Source of the DNA: Actinomycetes bacterium
Lineage (GTDB): Bacteria > Actinomycetota > Actinomycetes > Actinomycetales > Cellulomonadaceae
NCBI GenBank assembly: GCA_023389545.1
Contig: JAEWEI010000279.1
Coordinates: 1-6,953, forward strand
Reading direction: 5' to 3'
DNA length: 6,953 nt
This document shows positions 1 through 6,310 of the stretch, one piece after another. The notes beneath the pieces were generated by a model. It was not told where the DNA came from, made no database searches, and saw nothing but the letters and a program-made list of their open reading frames with translations. Each line of letters starts with the position of its first letter. Position 1 is the stretch's first letter. Both the position numbers and the translations under genes were made by a program.

Positions 1-1764
1 GTTCACCGTCAGCTCCGACAGCCGCCACGACGAGCGCAGCAGCGGGTCGAGCATCGTCTGCCAGCTGCGCGCCCCGGCCATGGAGCTCGTCTGCGCGACA
101 TCGCCCACGATGGTCATCGACCGTGTCGGCACGCGGCGCAGCAGCATCCGCCACGCCATCGACGACAGCTCCTGCGCCTCGTCCACCACGACGTGGCCGT
201 AGGTCCACGTCCGGTCTGCGGCGGCACGCTCGGCGGTGGTCAGGCGGGGGCCGGTGGCGGCGAACCGGTCCGCGAGCATCTCTGCTGAGACCAGGCCGTC
301 GCTGCCGCTGGACTGCAGCACCCTCCGGGCGTAGTCGACCTCCGCGTCTCGGCGCGCGGCATCCGCCCGGGCCTGGGCGCGGGCCGCCTGGTCGTCCTCG
401 CCCAGCAGCTCCGCGGCCTCGTCGAGCAGGGGCACGTCCGCCGCTGTCCACTCGGCGTCGGGGGAGCGCTGCAGCAGGCGCCGCTCGTGCCTGGACAGCT
501 CCGGCGCCGCGGCGTCGAGCCGGTACGGCTTGCTGAACAGGTCGCGGACCAGACCTTGGGGGGTGAGCGGCATCCAGGCGAGGTTGAGCGCGATCCGCAC
601 CTCGCGCGTCGTGCGCAGCTCCTCGACGATCTCGGCGCGGTCCTCGGGCGCCAGCGGCGAGCCGAGCTGCGCGATGTACTGGTCGGCGAGCCGGGAGAGC
701 ATGTCCCGCACGAATGACGTGCGCGCCAGGTTGTGCGGGCGGTTGCCCCGGCGGGCGCGGGCGATGGCCGACGCGACGTGCGCCGGCTCGATCACAACGA
801 TCCGGCCGTCCACCGAGATCTCTTGGGCCTCGCGGGGCGTCCGCTCACGCTGGCGCACCGCGCGCTCGATGATGCGCGCCCACACCGCGCGGCCCTTGAT
901 CTCGCCCACCTCGTCGGACTCGACGCCCGGCGCGACGACGCCCGGGAACAGCTCCGCGATCGTGGACGTGACGACGCCCGTCTCCCCGAGGGACGGGAGC
1001 ACCTGGTCGATGTAGCGCAGGAAGGTGCGGCTGGGGCCGACGAGCAGCACGCCCGAGCGCTCCAGCAGCCGCCGGTGGGCGTACAGCAGGTAGGCGGCGC
1101 GGTGCAGCGCCACAGCCGTCTTGCCGGTGCCCGGCCCGCCCTGCACCACGAGAGAGCCCTGCAGCTCGGAGCGGATGATCGCGTCCTGCTCCGCCTGGAT
1201 CGTGGCGACGATGTCGGCCATGTGCCCGGTGCGCCCGGCGGCCAGCGACGCCAGCAGGGCGCCCTCGCCGGAGAGGGTGGACACGGAGGCGGCGCCGTCG
1301 GAGCCCTCAGCGAAGTGGTCCAGGTCGAGCACCTCGTCCTCGACGCCAGTGACGGAGCGGCCCCGCGTCACCAGGTGGCGGCGGCGCACCACGTCGTCGG
1401 GCTGTGCCGCGGTCGCGCGGTAGAACGCCTGCGCGGCGGGCGCCCGCCAGTCAGTGAGCATCGACGCGTGCTCGGCGTCCGTCAGCCCGATGCGCCCGAT
1501 GTAGCGCCGGGCGCCGTCCGCGAGGTCGAGGCGGCCGAAGGCGAGGCGCTCCTCCACCGATTCGAGCTGGGCGAGCCGGTCCTCGTAGAGCGTCGCAAAG
1601 GCGTCGCGCTCGCTGCGGTTCTGCGGCGACCCCGAGGGGCCGTGCCGCCTGACGTCCACCAGCCGGTCGCGGGTCTGGTCCCGGAGGGCGTCGAGCCGGC
1701 CATAGAGCCTGTCGACCATCTCCTGCTCGTCACGAAGCTCCGACTCGATGCCCGCCACATCCAC
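1..1764 (-). CDS. helR: HelR-type RNA polymerase recycling ATPase (UvrD/HelD-like SF1), N-terminal 588 codons, partial
   Basis: My reverse-strand reading gives one open frame from a GTG at 1764 to the left edge, with no stop, so the C-terminus is missing. Family members are roughly 700-760 residues, so about 150 should lie outside. Seen: an N-terminal charged helical segment (residues ~1-80) and an FGRLD...RYIGRIG block followed by DWRAP at 105-109, both typical of HelD/HelR proteins. Walker A is GGPGTGKT at 209-216 (Lys215), Walker B is VVVDEAQ with Asp528-Glu529, and a GDVAQT motif III sits at about 554-559. Known family role: the protein binds stalled or non-productive RNA polymerase, releases it from nucleic acid using ATP, and in Streptomyces and mycobacteria protects against rifamycins. 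A purine-rich GGAG lies about 6 bases before GTG-1764; an in-frame GTG at 1758 is an alternative start. A stop lies upstream in frame at 1825-1827. It is divergent from the signalling cluster. Resistance to rifamycin is inference here. Confidence 0.92.
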   Translation of the reverse strand, partial: MDVAGIESELRDEQEMVDRLYGRLDALRDQTRDRLVDVRRHGPSGSPQNRSERDAFATLYEDRLAQLESVEERLAFGRLDLADGARRYIGRIGLTDAEHASMLTDWRAPAAQAFYRATAAQPDDVVRRRHLVTRGRSVTGVEDEVLDLDHFAEGSDGAASVSTLSGEGALLASLAAGRTGHMADIVATIQAEQDAIIRSELQGSLVVQGGPGTGKTAVALHRAAYLLYAHRRLLERSGVLLVGPSRTFLRYIDQVLPSLGETGVVTSTIAELFPGVVAPGVESDEVGEIKGRAVWARIIERAVRQRERTPREAQEISVDGRIVVIEPAHVASAIARARRGNRPHNLARTSFVRDMLSRLADQYIAQLGSPLAPEDRAEIVEELRTTREVRIALNLAWMPLTPQGLVRDLFSKPYRLDAAAPELSRHERRLLQRSPDAEWTAADVPLLDEAAELLGEDDQAARAQARADAARRDAEVDYARRVLQSSGSDGLVSAEMLADRFAATGPRLTTAERAAADRTWTYGHVVVDEAQELSSMAWRMLLRRVPTRSMTIVGDVAQTSSMAGARSWQTMLDPLLRSSWRLSELTVN

Positions 1765-1823
1765 CGCCCTCTCCGTCCCGACACCCCGTCGCCCACGCAG
1801 AACGTCGCGCGGGGCAGCCGTCC

Positions 1824-1829
1824 ATTATC
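1824..1829 (-). promoter_or_regulatory. Candidate -10 box of helR
   Basis: Read on the minus strand the hexamer is GATAAT, five of six matches to the housekeeping TATAAT, in an otherwise very GC-rich gap. It lies about 60 bases before the helR start. No strong -35 is visible. The best match, CGGACA (plus-strand 1845-1850), has a short 15-base spacer and falls inside the direct repeat described separately. This is a sequence-based prediction only. Confidence 0.5.
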
Positions 1830-1842
1830 CGGCACACCAGCC

Positions 1843-1874
1843 GATGTCCGCATCGCGTTGGATGTCCGAATCGC
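1843..1874. repeat. Tandem 14-base direct repeat (18-base period) in the divergent promoter region, possible operator
   Basis: GATGTCCGCATCGC at 1843-1856 is repeated as GATGTCCGAATCGC at 1861-1874, 13 of 14 identical with a 4-base GTTG spacer. The first copy also contains a perfect dyad, CGATG-TCCG-CATCG (1842-1855); the second copy only partly keeps this symmetry. The copies lie over and just upstream of the helR -35 area and 60-90 bases before the phosphatase gene. This is the placement expected of an activator or repressor site, but the binding protein is unknown. Confidence 0.45.
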
Positions 1875-1934
1875 TCGGGCGGCTCCCATGCGGGGGCTCT
1901 ACGCTTCGGGCGGACGACCGACGAGAGGACCCCC

Positions 1935-3125
1935 GTGACCGACATCGCACCGGCGCCGCCGTTGGCGGTGCCATCGCCCGTCCTGCCGACGCCCGACGGG
2001 GCGTTCCGCGTGCTGCTCGTCGAGGATGACGACGGCGACGCGTTGCTCGTCGAAGAGGGCCTGCGCGACGCGGGCCTCGACGCGTCACTCGTCCGGGCTC
2101 GGACGCTCGACGAGGCAATCGAGCGGCTCGACTCCGACTGTGTGCTGCTGGACCTCGGCCTGCCGGACTCGATGGGCCTGGGCGCCCTGCAGCGGCTGCT
2201 CGCCGCGGGGGCCCCAGCCGTCGTCGTGCTCACCGGCCTGTCCGGGGGGGACCTCGGGCTCGAGGCCGTCGCGCAGGGCGCGCAGGACTACCTGGTCAAG
2301 GGCGAGGCCGACAGCGCGACCATCGGGCGTTCGGTGCGGTACGCCGTTCAGCGCCGCCGGCTGGAGGTCGCCGACCGGGCGCTCTACCGCAGCCTGGTGC
2401 GCGCGGAGGAGACCAACCGGCTGGAACGCGCGCTGCTGCCCACCCCCGCGGTCGTCGACGACCATCTCCACGTCAGCGTCGGTTACCGGGCAGGGCGCGA
2501 CGGGCTGCTCGGCGGGGACTTCTACGACGTTGTCGAGCGGGACGACGGCAGCGTGCTCGCCCTGGTGGGCGACGTGTGCGGGCACGGGCCGGATGAGGCG
2601 GCATTGGGCGCGACCCTGCGCACGGCGTGGCGCACCCTGGTGCTCGCCGAGGCGGGCCCCGCGGAGATCCTGCCGCTGCTGGAGCGCGTGCTCGTGGCGG
2701 AGAGGTCCCGGCCCGAGGTCTTCACCACCGTGTCGATGCTCCATGTCGCGCCGGACCGCGCCAGCGCCGATCTCTACCTCGCCGGGCACCCGGTCCCGCT
2801 GCTCATCGGCGAGCGCAGCCAGCTCCTGCCGTCGACAGCCCGGGGGAGGGCTCTGGGGATACCCGTCACGGGAGGCTGGCGCCCGCTCCGGCTCGAGCTC
2901 GGCGCGCAGTGGCGCGTGATGATGTACACCGACGGAGTGCTGGAGGCCACCATTCGCGAGAGCTCGGACCGGATCGGCAAGGAGGGGCTGCTGTCTCTCG
3001 TCGACGCCGCGCTGTCCCGCGGGTCCGCAGACCTGGTCGCCGACGTGCTGCACGACGTCCATGCGCTGCACGGGGGCGAGCTCGTGGACGACGCCGCGCT
3101 CGTCGTGCTCGGGTGGGGCGCATGA
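1935..3125 (+). CDS. Response regulator with N-terminal receiver and C-terminal PP2C (SpoIIE/RsbU-type) serine phosphatase
   Basis: This is a 396-residue cytoplasmic protein. After a Pro/Ala-rich 24-residue leader, a receiver domain (~25-143) shows the acidic cluster Glu30-Asp31-Asp32, phosphoacceptor Asp73 (LLDLGLPDS), Thr100 and Lys122 (DYLVKGE). A short helical linker (~144-168) leads to a PP2C domain (~175-394). All its metal-binding motifs are intact: GGDFYD (193-198), GDVCGHG (212-218), YTDG (331-334) and a terminal DDAAL (385-389). In known relatives such as RsbU and SpoIIE this domain dephosphorylates a serine on an anti-sigma-factor antagonist, freeing a sigma factor. Phosphorylation of Asp73 presumably switches phosphatase activity. 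The GTG start has a GAGAGGA ribosome site at 1923-1929, five bases upstream. The gene overlaps the downstream kinase by ATGA, suggesting translational coupling and that the kinase is its partner. The phosphatase substrate is not encoded in the window. Confidence 0.95.
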   Translation: MTDIAPAPPLAVPSPVLPTPDGAFRVLLVEDDDGDALLVEEGLRDAGLDASLVRARTLDEAIERLDSDCVLLDLGLPDSMGLGALQRLLAAGAPAVVVLTGLSGGDLGLEAVAQGAQDYLVKGEADSATIGRSVRYAVQRRRLEVADRALYRSLVRAEETNRLERALLPTPAVVDDHLHVSVGYRAGRDGLLGGDFYDVVERDDGSVLALVGDVCGHGPDEAALGATLRTAWRTLVLAEAGPAEILPLLERVLVAERSRPEVFTTVSMLHVAPDRASADLYLAGHPVPLLIGERSQLLPSTARGRALGIPVTGGWRPLRLELGAQWRVMMYTDGVLEATIRESSDRIGKEGLLSLVDAALSRGSADLVADVLHDVHALHGGELVDDAALVVLGWGA

Positions 3126-4696
3126 GCCCGGCGCTCTCGCTCCCGGCCGGCTCCACGACTCTGCGGTCGCGGCTCGGCCAGATGCTGATGGCCGCGGGCG
3201 TCCTGCTCGGCTTGGTGGTCGGGGCGGCTGGCGTCGCCCTCACGCAGGTGGTGGAGCTGCAGGAGCGGGTGACCGTCGTCCACTTCGACGCCATCACGCG
3301 CGCCGACGGGGCCTACGTCCGCCTGGTCGACGCGGAGACCGCAGTGCGCGGCTACGTGCTCACAGGCGACGCGGTCACCCTCGAGCCCTTCGAGCGGGCC
3401 GCCGACTCGGCGACCGCGTTCCAGTCCCTGGCCGAGGAGTCCGACACGCGGGGCTTCCCGGACGCCGCGACGACCGCGGCGCGCGTCGCAGCCGACGAGT
3501 CGGTGCGCTGGCAGGAGGAGTTCGCCGAGCCGCTCATCGAGCAGGTAGCCGCGCAGGGGCCGGCGTCGGTGACCCCCGAGCAGATCGAAGGCGGGCGCAG
3601 GCTGTTCGACGAGGCCCGGTCCGGCGTCGAGGACTACCTCGCCGAGCTGCGGCAGCTCCGAGACGACACCGGCGACGACCTCGCCACCTGGACCACCATC
3701 CTGTCGGCCTCCGTGGTGGTGCTGGTGCTCGCCGCGCTCGCCGTTGGCGTCACCCTCTGGGTGCTGCTGCGCCGCTGGATCACCGCGCCGGTCGCCGCGC
3801 TCGCGGCGGACGCGCGGGCCGTGAGCTCGGGCGACCTGTCCCACCCCGTGGTGGCCACCGGCCCGGGGGAGATCGCCGGCCTCGCCCTCGACATGGAGCG
3901 CATGCGGCGCGCGCTCGTCGACCAGCTCGGCGCGCTGGAGGAGTCGTCCCGCGAGGTCGCGCTCGCCCATGAGCTGCTCACCGAGCAGGCCGAGGAGCTG
4001 CGACGCTCGAACCGCGACCTCGAGCAGTTCGCGTATGTCGCGTCGCATGACCTGCAGGAGCCGCTGCGCAAGGTGGCGAGCTTCACCCAACTGCTGCAGA
4101 AGCGCTACGGCGGGCAGCTCGACGACCGGGCGGACGAGTACATCAACTTCGCCGTCGACGGCGCCAAGCGCATGCAGCAGCTGATCCAGGACCTGCTGGG
4201 CTTCTCGCGGGCCGGGCGCGGCGGCGGAGTGCAGGGGCCCGTCGACCTGGCCGACGCGCTCGCGCAGGCTGTCGACAACCTCGACGAGGCCGTCAGCGAC
4301 GCGCACGCCCAGATCACGGTCGGTGAGCTGCCGGTGGTGAACGGCGAGCGGGCGCTGCTCGTCCAGCTCCTGCAGAACCTCGTCGGCAACGCGGTGAAGT
4401 TCCGCCACCCCGATCGGGCGCCGGAGATTCGGATCACGGCCCACCAGGTGGGAGACTCCTGGGAGCTACGGTGCACCGACAACGGGATCGGCATCGATCC
4501 GCAGTACGCGGACCGGGTCTTCCTGATCTTCCAGCGGCTGCATCCGAAGGACGTGTACGAGGGCACCGGGATCGGCCTGGCGCTCTGCAAGAAGATCGTC
4601 GAGTTCCACGGCGGTCGCATTTGGATCGACCCGGCGCAGAGTGTCGGCACCAGCATCCGCTGGACGCTGCCCGCCTCGCCGGCCCGCGACAACTGA
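3122..4696 (+). CDS. Membrane sensor histidine kinase, CHASE3-HAMP-HisKA-HATPase (phytochrome-kinase-like core)
   Basis: This is a 524-residue transmembrane kinase. A first membrane helix (~19-42) and a second (~193-216) flank an extracytoplasmic helical domain (~43-190). That domain carries the TAVRGYVLTGD signature typical of CHASE3. HAMP follows at ~216-268, then a coiled coil (~268-302), HisKA with phosphoacceptor His309 (SHDLQEPLRKV), and an ATPase domain. N box Asn419/Asn423, G1 DNGIGI (453-458), an F-box region FLIFQRLH and G2 GTGIGLAL (481-488) are all intact. The IFQRLHP and CKKIVEFHGG stretches resemble kinases of the cyanobacterial phytochrome (Cph1) class, which pair with small Rcp1 receivers such as the next gene. 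No GAF/PHY chromophore domain is present, so light sensing is not implied. ATG at 3122 is chosen because it overlaps the previous stop (ATGA) and directly precedes the first membrane helix. The ligand is unknown. Confidence 0.95.
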   Translation: MSPALSLPAGSTTLRSRLGQMLMAAGVLLGLVVGAAGVALTQVVELQERVTVVHFDAITRADGAYVRLVDAETAVRGYVLTGDAVTLEPFERAADSATAFQSLAEESDTRGFPDAATTAARVAADESVRWQEEFAEPLIEQVAAQGPASVTPEQIEGGRRLFDEARSGVEDYLAELRQLRDDTGDDLATWTTILSASVVVLVLAALAVGVTLWVLLRRWITAPVAALAADARAVSSGDLSHPVVATGPGEIAGLALDMERMRRALVDQLGALEESSREVALAHELLTEQAEELRRSNRDLEQFAYVASHDLQEPLRKVASFTQLLQKRYGGQLDDRADEYINFAVDGAKRMQQLIQDLLGFSRAGRGGGVQGPVDLADALAQAVDNLDEAVSDAHAQITVGELPVVNGERALLVQLLQNLVGNAVKFRHPDRAPEIRITAHQVGDSWELRCTDNGIGIDPQYADRVFLIFQRLHPKDVYEGTGIGLALCKKIVEFHGGRIWIDPAQSVGTSIRWTLPASPARDN

Positions 4697-4710
4697 CCGA
4701 CTCTGGTCGG
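4697..4710 (+). other. Small intercistronic hairpin between kinase and receiver genes
   Basis: CCGAC (4697-4701) and GTCGG (4706-4710) form a perfect 5-bp stem with a 4-base loop. It starts immediately after the kinase stop and ends ten bases before the AGGAG ribosome site of the next gene. It is too short to be a convincing terminator. It could tune the ratio of receiver to kinase, or it may be chance in GC-rich DNA. Confidence 0.25.
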
Positions 4711-4730
4711 GACAAGGCTGAGGAGAACGA

Positions 4731-5171
4731 GTGCCGCACTCGCAGAACGACATCGACGTCCTGCTCGTCGAAGACGACCCGGGCGACGTCCTGATGACGC
4801 GGGAGGCGTTCGCGGACAACAAGGTGACGAACCGCCTCTCGGTCGTCTCTGACGGTGTGAGCGCGCTCGAGTACCTCCGCAAGGAGGGCGAGTACGCGAA
4901 CGCCACCACGCCGGACCTGATCCTGCTCGACCTCAACCTGCCCCGGATGGACGGGCGCGAGGTGCTGTCGGCGTTGAAGCAGGACGAGCGCCTGCGCTCG
5001 ATCCCCGTCGTGGTGCTGACCACCTCGGAGGCTGAGGAGGACATCGTCCGCAGCTACTCGCTGCACGCGAACGCCTACGTGACGAAGCCGGTGGACTTCG
5101 ACCGGTTCATCGAGGTCGTGCGCCAGATCGACGAGTTCTTCGTCACTGTCGTCCGGCTGCCCGGCCGCTGA
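4731..5171 (+). CDS. Stand-alone response regulator, Rcp1-like single receiver domain
   Basis: The 146-residue protein is a receiver domain with almost nothing else. Acidic residues Glu14-Asp15-Asp16 (VEDDPGD), phosphoacceptor Asp67 ([13 protein letters not shown]), Thr97/Thr98 and Lys119-Pro120 are all present. The extended [15 protein letters not shown] loop and [16 protein letters not shown] block match the Rcp1 family, the small phosphate acceptors of phytochrome-type kinases. No DNA-binding or enzymatic output domain follows, so it probably acts by protein-protein contact, as an intermediate in a relay, or as a phosphate sink. The GTG start has a good AGGAG site at 4721-4725, five bases away. 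It lies 34 bases after the kinase gene on the same strand, so co-transcription is likely. Its C-terminus (residues ~135-146) is short and ends in PGR. A weak 5-bp hairpin (5162-5179) overlaps the stop codon. Confidence 0.95.
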   Translation: MPHSQNDIDVLLVEDDPGDVLMTREAFADNKVTNRLSVVSDGVSALEYLRKEGEYANATTPDLILLDLNLPRMDGREVLSALKQDERLRSIPVVVLTTSEAEEDIVRSYSLHANAYVTKPVDFDRFIEVVRQIDEFFVTVVRLPGR

Positions 5172-5264
5172 ACGGGCCGTGACCTGCGCGGGAGTCGGCT
5201 GACCACGCGGCGAGACGGTCGGCGCCCTCGGGAAGACATGCGCGTCACAGGGTGTTGACCAGGT

Positions 5265-5287
5265 GGGCAGCGGCGCATGCGCTGCCC
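5265..5287 (+). other. Perfect 8-bp hairpin just upstream of the PAC2 gene
   Basis: GGGCAGCG (5265-5272) and CGCTGCCC (5280-5287) pair exactly around a 7-base loop. The dyad lies 24 bases before the PAC2 ATG. It has no following T-run, which argues against a classic terminator of the signalling operon. A TTGACC at 5255-5260 resembles a -35 box, but I find no matching -10 at 16-18 bases; that spacing falls inside the hairpin. It could be an operator, a 5'-leader structure or a weak terminator. The rest of 5172-5311 shows nothing I can assign. Confidence 0.35.
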
Positions 5288-5311
5288 GAGTCGGCACGAG
5301 AGTGAGGACCC

Positions 5312-6247
5312 ATGCTCGACCCGAGCGAGATCTACGACGTGGACCCTGTGGTCGCCGCCGAGGTGACCGCGCGCGCCGCGCTCGGCTCCGGACCTGTGCT
5401 GGTGCACGCCCTCCAGGGCTTCGTGGACGCGGGCGCCGCTGGGCGCAAGGCCGCTGAGCACCTGACCGAGAACCTCACCACCGCCCGCCTCGCGACGTTC
5501 GACGTCGACCAGCTCATCGACTACCGCTCGCGGCGCCCGACCATGACCTTCGACTCGAGCGCCTGGACGGAGTATGACGAGCCCTCGTTGGCTGTCGACC
5601 TGGTGCGGGACGTCGAGGGCGCGTCCTTCCTGCTGCTGCACGGCTCCGAGCCCGATGTGCAGTGGGAGCGGTTCACCGCCGCGGTGCGCCAGATCGTCGA
5701 GCGGTTCGACGTGCCGCTGACGGTCGGGGTGCATGGCATCCCGATGGGCGTGCCGCACACCCGTCCGCTGTCCGCCACCGCGCACGCCACCCGCCCGGAG
5801 CTGGTCGCCGACTACCCCTCGTGGTTCGGCACTGTGCAGGTGCCGGCCAGTGCCGCGGCGCTGCTGGAGATGCGACTGGGGGAGTCCGGCCACGACGCGA
5901 TGGGCTTCGCGGTCCACGTGCCCCACTACCTGGCGCAGTCCGCGTTCCCGCAGGCCAGCAAGGTGGCCCTGGAGCACGTCGAGCGCGCCACCGGTTTGGA
6001 CCTGAGGCTCGCCGCCCTGGCGGAGGCTGCCGATGAGACCACCGCCGAGATCGAGCGCCAAGTCAGCGACTCGGCGGAGGTGGCAGCTGTGGTGCAGGCG
6101 TTGGAGGAGCAGTACGACGCCTTCACGCGGAGCGCCGGGAGGCCCGGGCTGCTGGCCGAGACCTCACAGATCCCCACCGCCGAAGAGCTGGGCGCGGAGT
6201 TCGAGCGGTTCCTCGCTGAGCACACCGAGGATGGCCCCAGCTCGTAG
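5312..6247 (+). CDS. PAC2 family protein (proteasome assembly chaperone 2-like fold)
   Basis: This 311-residue protein has no signal peptide or membrane segment, so it should be cytoplasmic. It matches the actinobacterial PAC2 family (relatives of mycobacterial Rv2125) by the N-terminal VHALQGFVDAGAAG motif (~31-44), LLLHGSEPDVQWERF (~107-121), HGIPMGVPHTRP (~141-152) and the hallmark block GFAVHVPHYLAQ...FPQASK (~198-217). The C-terminal ~70 residues are charged and helical, probably coiled-coil (EIERQVSDSAEV, ALEEQYDAF). The fold is shared with archaeal and eukaryotic proteasome-assembly chaperones, but the bacterial function is not established, and no proteasome, Pup or Mpa gene lies in this window. 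The ATG start is preceded by GAGGA at 5304-5308. Spacing (140 bases) from the response regulator suggests its own promoter, though read-through is possible. Family assignment is firm; function is open. Confidence 0.93.
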   Translation: MLDPSEIYDVDPVVAAEVTARAALGSGPVLVHALQGFVDAGAAGRKAAEHLTENLTTARLATFDVDQLIDYRSRRPTMTFDSSAWTEYDEPSLAVDLVRDVEGASFLLLHGSEPDVQWERFTAAVRQIVERFDVPLTVGVHGIPMGVPHTRPLSATAHATRPELVADYPSWFGTVQVPASAAALLEMRLGESGHDAMGFAVHVPHYLAQSAFPQASKVALEHVERATGLDLRLAALAEAADETTAEIERQVSDSAEVAAVVQALEEQYDAFTRSAGRPGLLAETSQIPTAEELGAEFERFLAEHTEDGPSS

Positions 6248-6256
6248 CGCCTGCTG

Positions 6257-6310
6257 CAGCGCCCGGACGAGGGTGGCTGCCCTCTTGGAGAGCGCGCCCC
6301 AGCGCCCGGA
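6257..6310. repeat. 11-base exact direct repeat downstream of the PAC2 gene
   Basis: CAGCGCCCGGA occurs at 6257-6267 and again at 6300-6310, 43 bases apart. It is in the non-coding DNA that follows the PAC2 stop codon and flanks a small hairpin. No function is evident; in DNA this GC-rich it may be coincidental. Confidence 0.3.
6269..6284 (+). terminator. Possible weak terminator of the PAC2 gene
   Basis: GAGGG (6269-6273) pairs with CCCTC (6280-6284) around a 6-base loop and is followed by TT. It starts 22 bases after the PAC2 stop, the right place for a terminator. The stem is only 5 bp and the T-run minimal, so this is tentative. Confidence 0.3.

Noticed and set aside
1900..1905. TACGCT as -10 box for the phosphatase operon
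   Set aside because: It is placed plausibly before the GTG, but no -35-like hexamer stands 16-18 bases upstream (the position reads GGGCGG). It is not good enough to annotate.
1765..1934. Rifamycin-associated element upstream of helR
   Set aside because: I looked for a long near-perfect palindrome in the divergent region and found only the short 5-4-5 dyad and the direct repeat.
733..1938. Long plus-strand open frame (about 400 codons) opposite helR
   Set aside because: It lies antisense to the conserved HelR reading frame, is rich in Arg/Ala/Gly/His of the kind produced by GC-rich shadow frames, and has no recognisable domain. Long antisense frames are normal at this GC content.
2627..3121. 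Upstream extension of the kinase reading frame to an ATG at 2627
   Set aside because: The extra residues overlap the PP2C domain in another frame and are Arg/Pro/Ala-rich shadow sequence. The ATG at 3122 gives the expected short N-terminus before the first membrane helix and the usual ATGA coupling.
2774..4444. Very long minus-strand open frame (about 556 codons) opposite the phosphatase and kinase genes
   Set aside because: It spans two genes with intact catalytic motifs on the other strand and shows no domain of its own. It is explained by codon bias of the sense genes.
5162..5179. Hairpin over the response-regulator stop codon as operon terminator
   Set aside because: The stem is only 5 bp with an 8-base loop, overlaps the stop codon and has no T-run. 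It is too weak to call.
5075..6061. Minus-strand open frame (about 328 codons) opposite the PAC2 gene
   Set aside because: It is antisense to a gene with clear PAC2 motifs, has no recognisable domain, and its composition is that of a shadow frame.
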